The notes under the pieces were generated by a model. The model was not told the DNA's origin, did no database searches, and saw only the letters and a list, made by a program, of their open reading frames with translations. Shown here in pieces: positions 7,516 to 9,142 of a DNA stretch of 9,142 nucleotides (position 1 is its first letter; each line of letters starts with the position of its first letter). The stretch comes from JAJKIP01 sp040509055 (GTDB lineage Bacteria; Bacteroidota; Bacteroidia; Chitinophagales; Chitinophagaceae): contig JBEVLT010000008.1 of NCBI GenBank assembly GCA_040509055.1, positions 1 through 9,142 on the forward strand, given 5' to 3'. Position numbers and translations under genes: made by a program.

Positions 7516-9142
7516 ATGAACAGAATCATGCAAAAATATTTTTTGGTACTGGTGCTGGTGACATCTTCCTTTGCCGCAGGCGCACAGGCCACACCATTCG
7601 GACAGGTGAACGTGTCGTTTACGATCACCCCGCCGTATTCCTCGAAGCTCAGCGATTATGCCAGCATACCCAACAAAGTGCTGCTTATCCTGACCAGCAC
7701 CGATCTCCGCGAAAAGCAGGTATTTCTCCGGATAGAAATAACCGGCGACAACGGGGTACGGCTGATGACAAAGCAGGGCTATAAACCGCCACAGCCGCTG
7801 GTGCTGCAGCCCAACGTGCCCACGATGGTAGATATACAAACGATCAGCCGCCTGTTCGATGTGAACTCATTCGAGATACAAGGCATAACAGCAGAGGAAA
7901 TTTTTCGCAGGAACGGTTTGCCGGAAGGCAACTACCAGTTTTGTGTACGGGTGTATAACTATATCGGCGATCAATTTCCGCTATCACCGGCCGCGCCGGC
8001 AGGATGTACACAGATCAGGTTGACACAACTGGAACCTCCGCTGCTGGTCAAGCCACTGGACAAGACCGACCAGTCTTCCGGTGAAATACAGAACCTGTTA
8101 TTTACCTGGAATATACCGCCCGGTGCAGAACCGGGTACGGAATACCTGTTCCGCGTCATCGAAATGCTCGATCCGGCCAGGAATCCGAATGATGCCGTCA
8201 ACTCGCGTACTTCACCGGTCTTTTTTGAAACAAGGACCAGCAGCCCTTTCGTGTTGTATGGTCCCGGCCAGCCGGCCCTGGTGAACGGCAGGCGGTATGC
8301 CTGGTATGTAACGGCGCTGCAGGGCCGGCAGGGTGTAGCCTACCGCAATGGCGGCCGCAGCGAAGTGCGCAGCTTTTTTTATAAAGGCGCCCCGGTTGCC
8401 GGTGGCAAGCTCACCTTCATCAATCCCAACGCCGGCCAGGCCTGGGTAGGGGTGAACAATGAAAATGATTTCCTGGTGTCGTGGAACTGGCTGAACCCGA
8501 ACGCTCCTGCCAATATCCTCACCGATACCACCTACCGGCAATATGGCGTGACGAGGTACGATGTAGAGTTTGTGCCGGGCAAGGGCAATACGCAGAAAGC
8601 ATTTTCTTATAAAAAAGCGCTGCAACTGCCATCGAACGGCATATTGCCGCAATCCGTTGTGCTGACCGAACAGGCTGCTTACACGGCCGGTTTCCGGAAC
8701 GGGCAGTTTTACCGGGCCATTGTCCGCGCTTATAACCGCGACAACCAACTGGTGCAGCAGCAAACCAGCGTAGACTTTGAATACCGGAGCCTGACCGATG
8801 CGGAGCCGGTACGCAAGGCAAAGCTCAGTGCGGTGATCAAATACTCCTTTGAAGGCAAGCAGCAGCAATATGCTGCCGGCAATACCGTGGTAGCAGTAGA
8901 AGCGTTGCGCCTGGCCGCTCCCGGCGGCCCGGCATGGGAAGTATATACTTTCATTGATGGAAAAAAATATGTACAGCTGGCTACAGCTTCTGCTACGACC
9001 AAGGCCGACGGCAGCCTGGAAACCGAACTGTCCAGTCCCCAGAAAGCACTGACCGGCGACAGCATTTATTTCCGGGCGCAGATGACCGGTGCTTATTACT
9101 ACTCGGCGCATTTCAAAATGCTGGCGGCCAAAGTGCCGGCCG
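7516..9142 (+). CDS. Secreted TANFOR / fibronectin-like surface protein (3' end beyond window)
   Basis: The frame is open from ATG 7516 to the window end (542 codons, no stop), so the C-terminus is unseen. Residues 1-25 are a signal peptide (MNRIMQKYFLVLVLV..., cleavage near GAQA). Residues about 27-173 resemble the roughly 147-residue TANFOR domain named from Tannerella forsythia: FTITPPYSSKLSDYA, then LPEGNYQFCVRVYNY and a second Cys in AGCTQIRL. Cys143 and Cys164 could form a disulfide. Residues about 175-290 form a fibronectin-type-III-like unit (PLLVKPLDK, LFTWNIPPG, YAWYVTALQG) ending in the conserved-looking NGGRSEVRSFFY. Further beta-rich sequence continues from about 293 and starts a similar pattern (FINPNAGQAWV...FLVSWNWLNP). 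It is probably exported to the cell surface or periplasm as an adhesive or structural protein, next to its operon partner barrel. Whether it ends in a T9SS sorting domain cannot be seen. Domain call moderately sure, function unknown. Confidence 0.85.
   Translation, partial: MNRIMQKYFLVLVLVTSSFAAGAQATPFGQVNVSFTITPPYSSKLSDYASIPNKVLLILTSTDLREKQVFLRIEITGDNGVRLMTKQGYKPPQPLVLQPNVPTMVDIQTISRLFDVNSFEIQGITAEEIFRRNGLPEGNYQFCVRVYNYIGDQFPLSPAAPAGCTQIRLTQLEPPLLVKPLDKTDQSSGEIQNLLFTWNIPPGAEPGTEYLFRVIEMLDPARNPNDAVNSRTSPVFFETRTSSPFVLYGPGQPALVNGRRYAWYVTALQGRQGVAYRNGGRSEVRSFFYKGAPVAGGKLTFINPNAGQAWVGVNNENDFLVSWNWLNPNAPANILTDTTYRQYGVTRYDVEFVPGKGNTQKAFSYKKALQLPSNGILPQSVVLTEQAAYTAGFRNGQFYRAIVRAYNRDNQLVQQQTSVDFEYRSLTDAEPVRKAKLSAVIKYSFEGKQQQYAAGNTVVAVEALRLAAPGGPAWEVYTFIDGKKYVQLATASATTKADGSLETELSSPQKALTGDSIYFRAQMTGAYYYSAHFKMLAAKVPA

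Noticed and set aside
8212..9111. 299-codon open frame on the minus strand
   Set aside because: Antisense to the TANFOR gene, which has a signal peptide and family motifs; the minus-strand product shows no domain or signal sequence.

Overview
The window looks like a chromosomal segment of a Bacteroidota bacterium, most likely Chitinophagaceae (Chitinophaga/Niastella-like). Four things point there: a Y_Y_Y/beta-propeller LytS-type sensor kinase paired with a LytTR regulator, a type 9 secretion (T9SS) sorting-domain-like sequence, a TANFOR-type surface protein, and weak Shine-Dalgarno sequences with a TAnnTTTG-like promoter. This is family-level inference from the translated sequence; no search was run.

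Layout. Positions 1-405 (+) hold the 3' part, possibly all, of a small two-helix membrane protein of unknown function. It converges on a DUF1275/YoaK-family membrane protein at 464-1180 (-). A divergent intergenic region of about 150 bases separates that gene from a 1031-residue hybrid sensor (1331-4426, +): signal peptide, beta-propeller repeats, Y_Y_Y domain, one membrane helix, then a LytS-type histidine kinase. Its cognate LytTR response regulator follows at 4749-5495 (+). Between the two lies a truncated RhuM-family fragment (4482-4694, +), which appears to have been inserted into, or left behind in, the kinase-regulator operon.

Downstream is a compact surface-protein operon on the + strand. 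It starts with a 79-residue protein that is essentially a free-standing T9SS C-terminal sorting domain (5592-5831). That gene overlaps by ATGA a 558-residue predicted outer-membrane beta-barrel (5828-7504). After an 11-base gap comes a secreted TANFOR / fibronectin-like protein that runs off the window end (7516-9142).

Working model (inference): the periplasmic propeller sensor and LytTR regulator control the adjacent surface operon, whose barrel and TANFOR protein act together at the outer membrane. The two most unusual points are the signal-peptide-less sorting domain coupled to the barrel, and the RhuM remnant splitting the two-component pair. I saw no RNA genes, CRISPR arrays or intact mobile elements.
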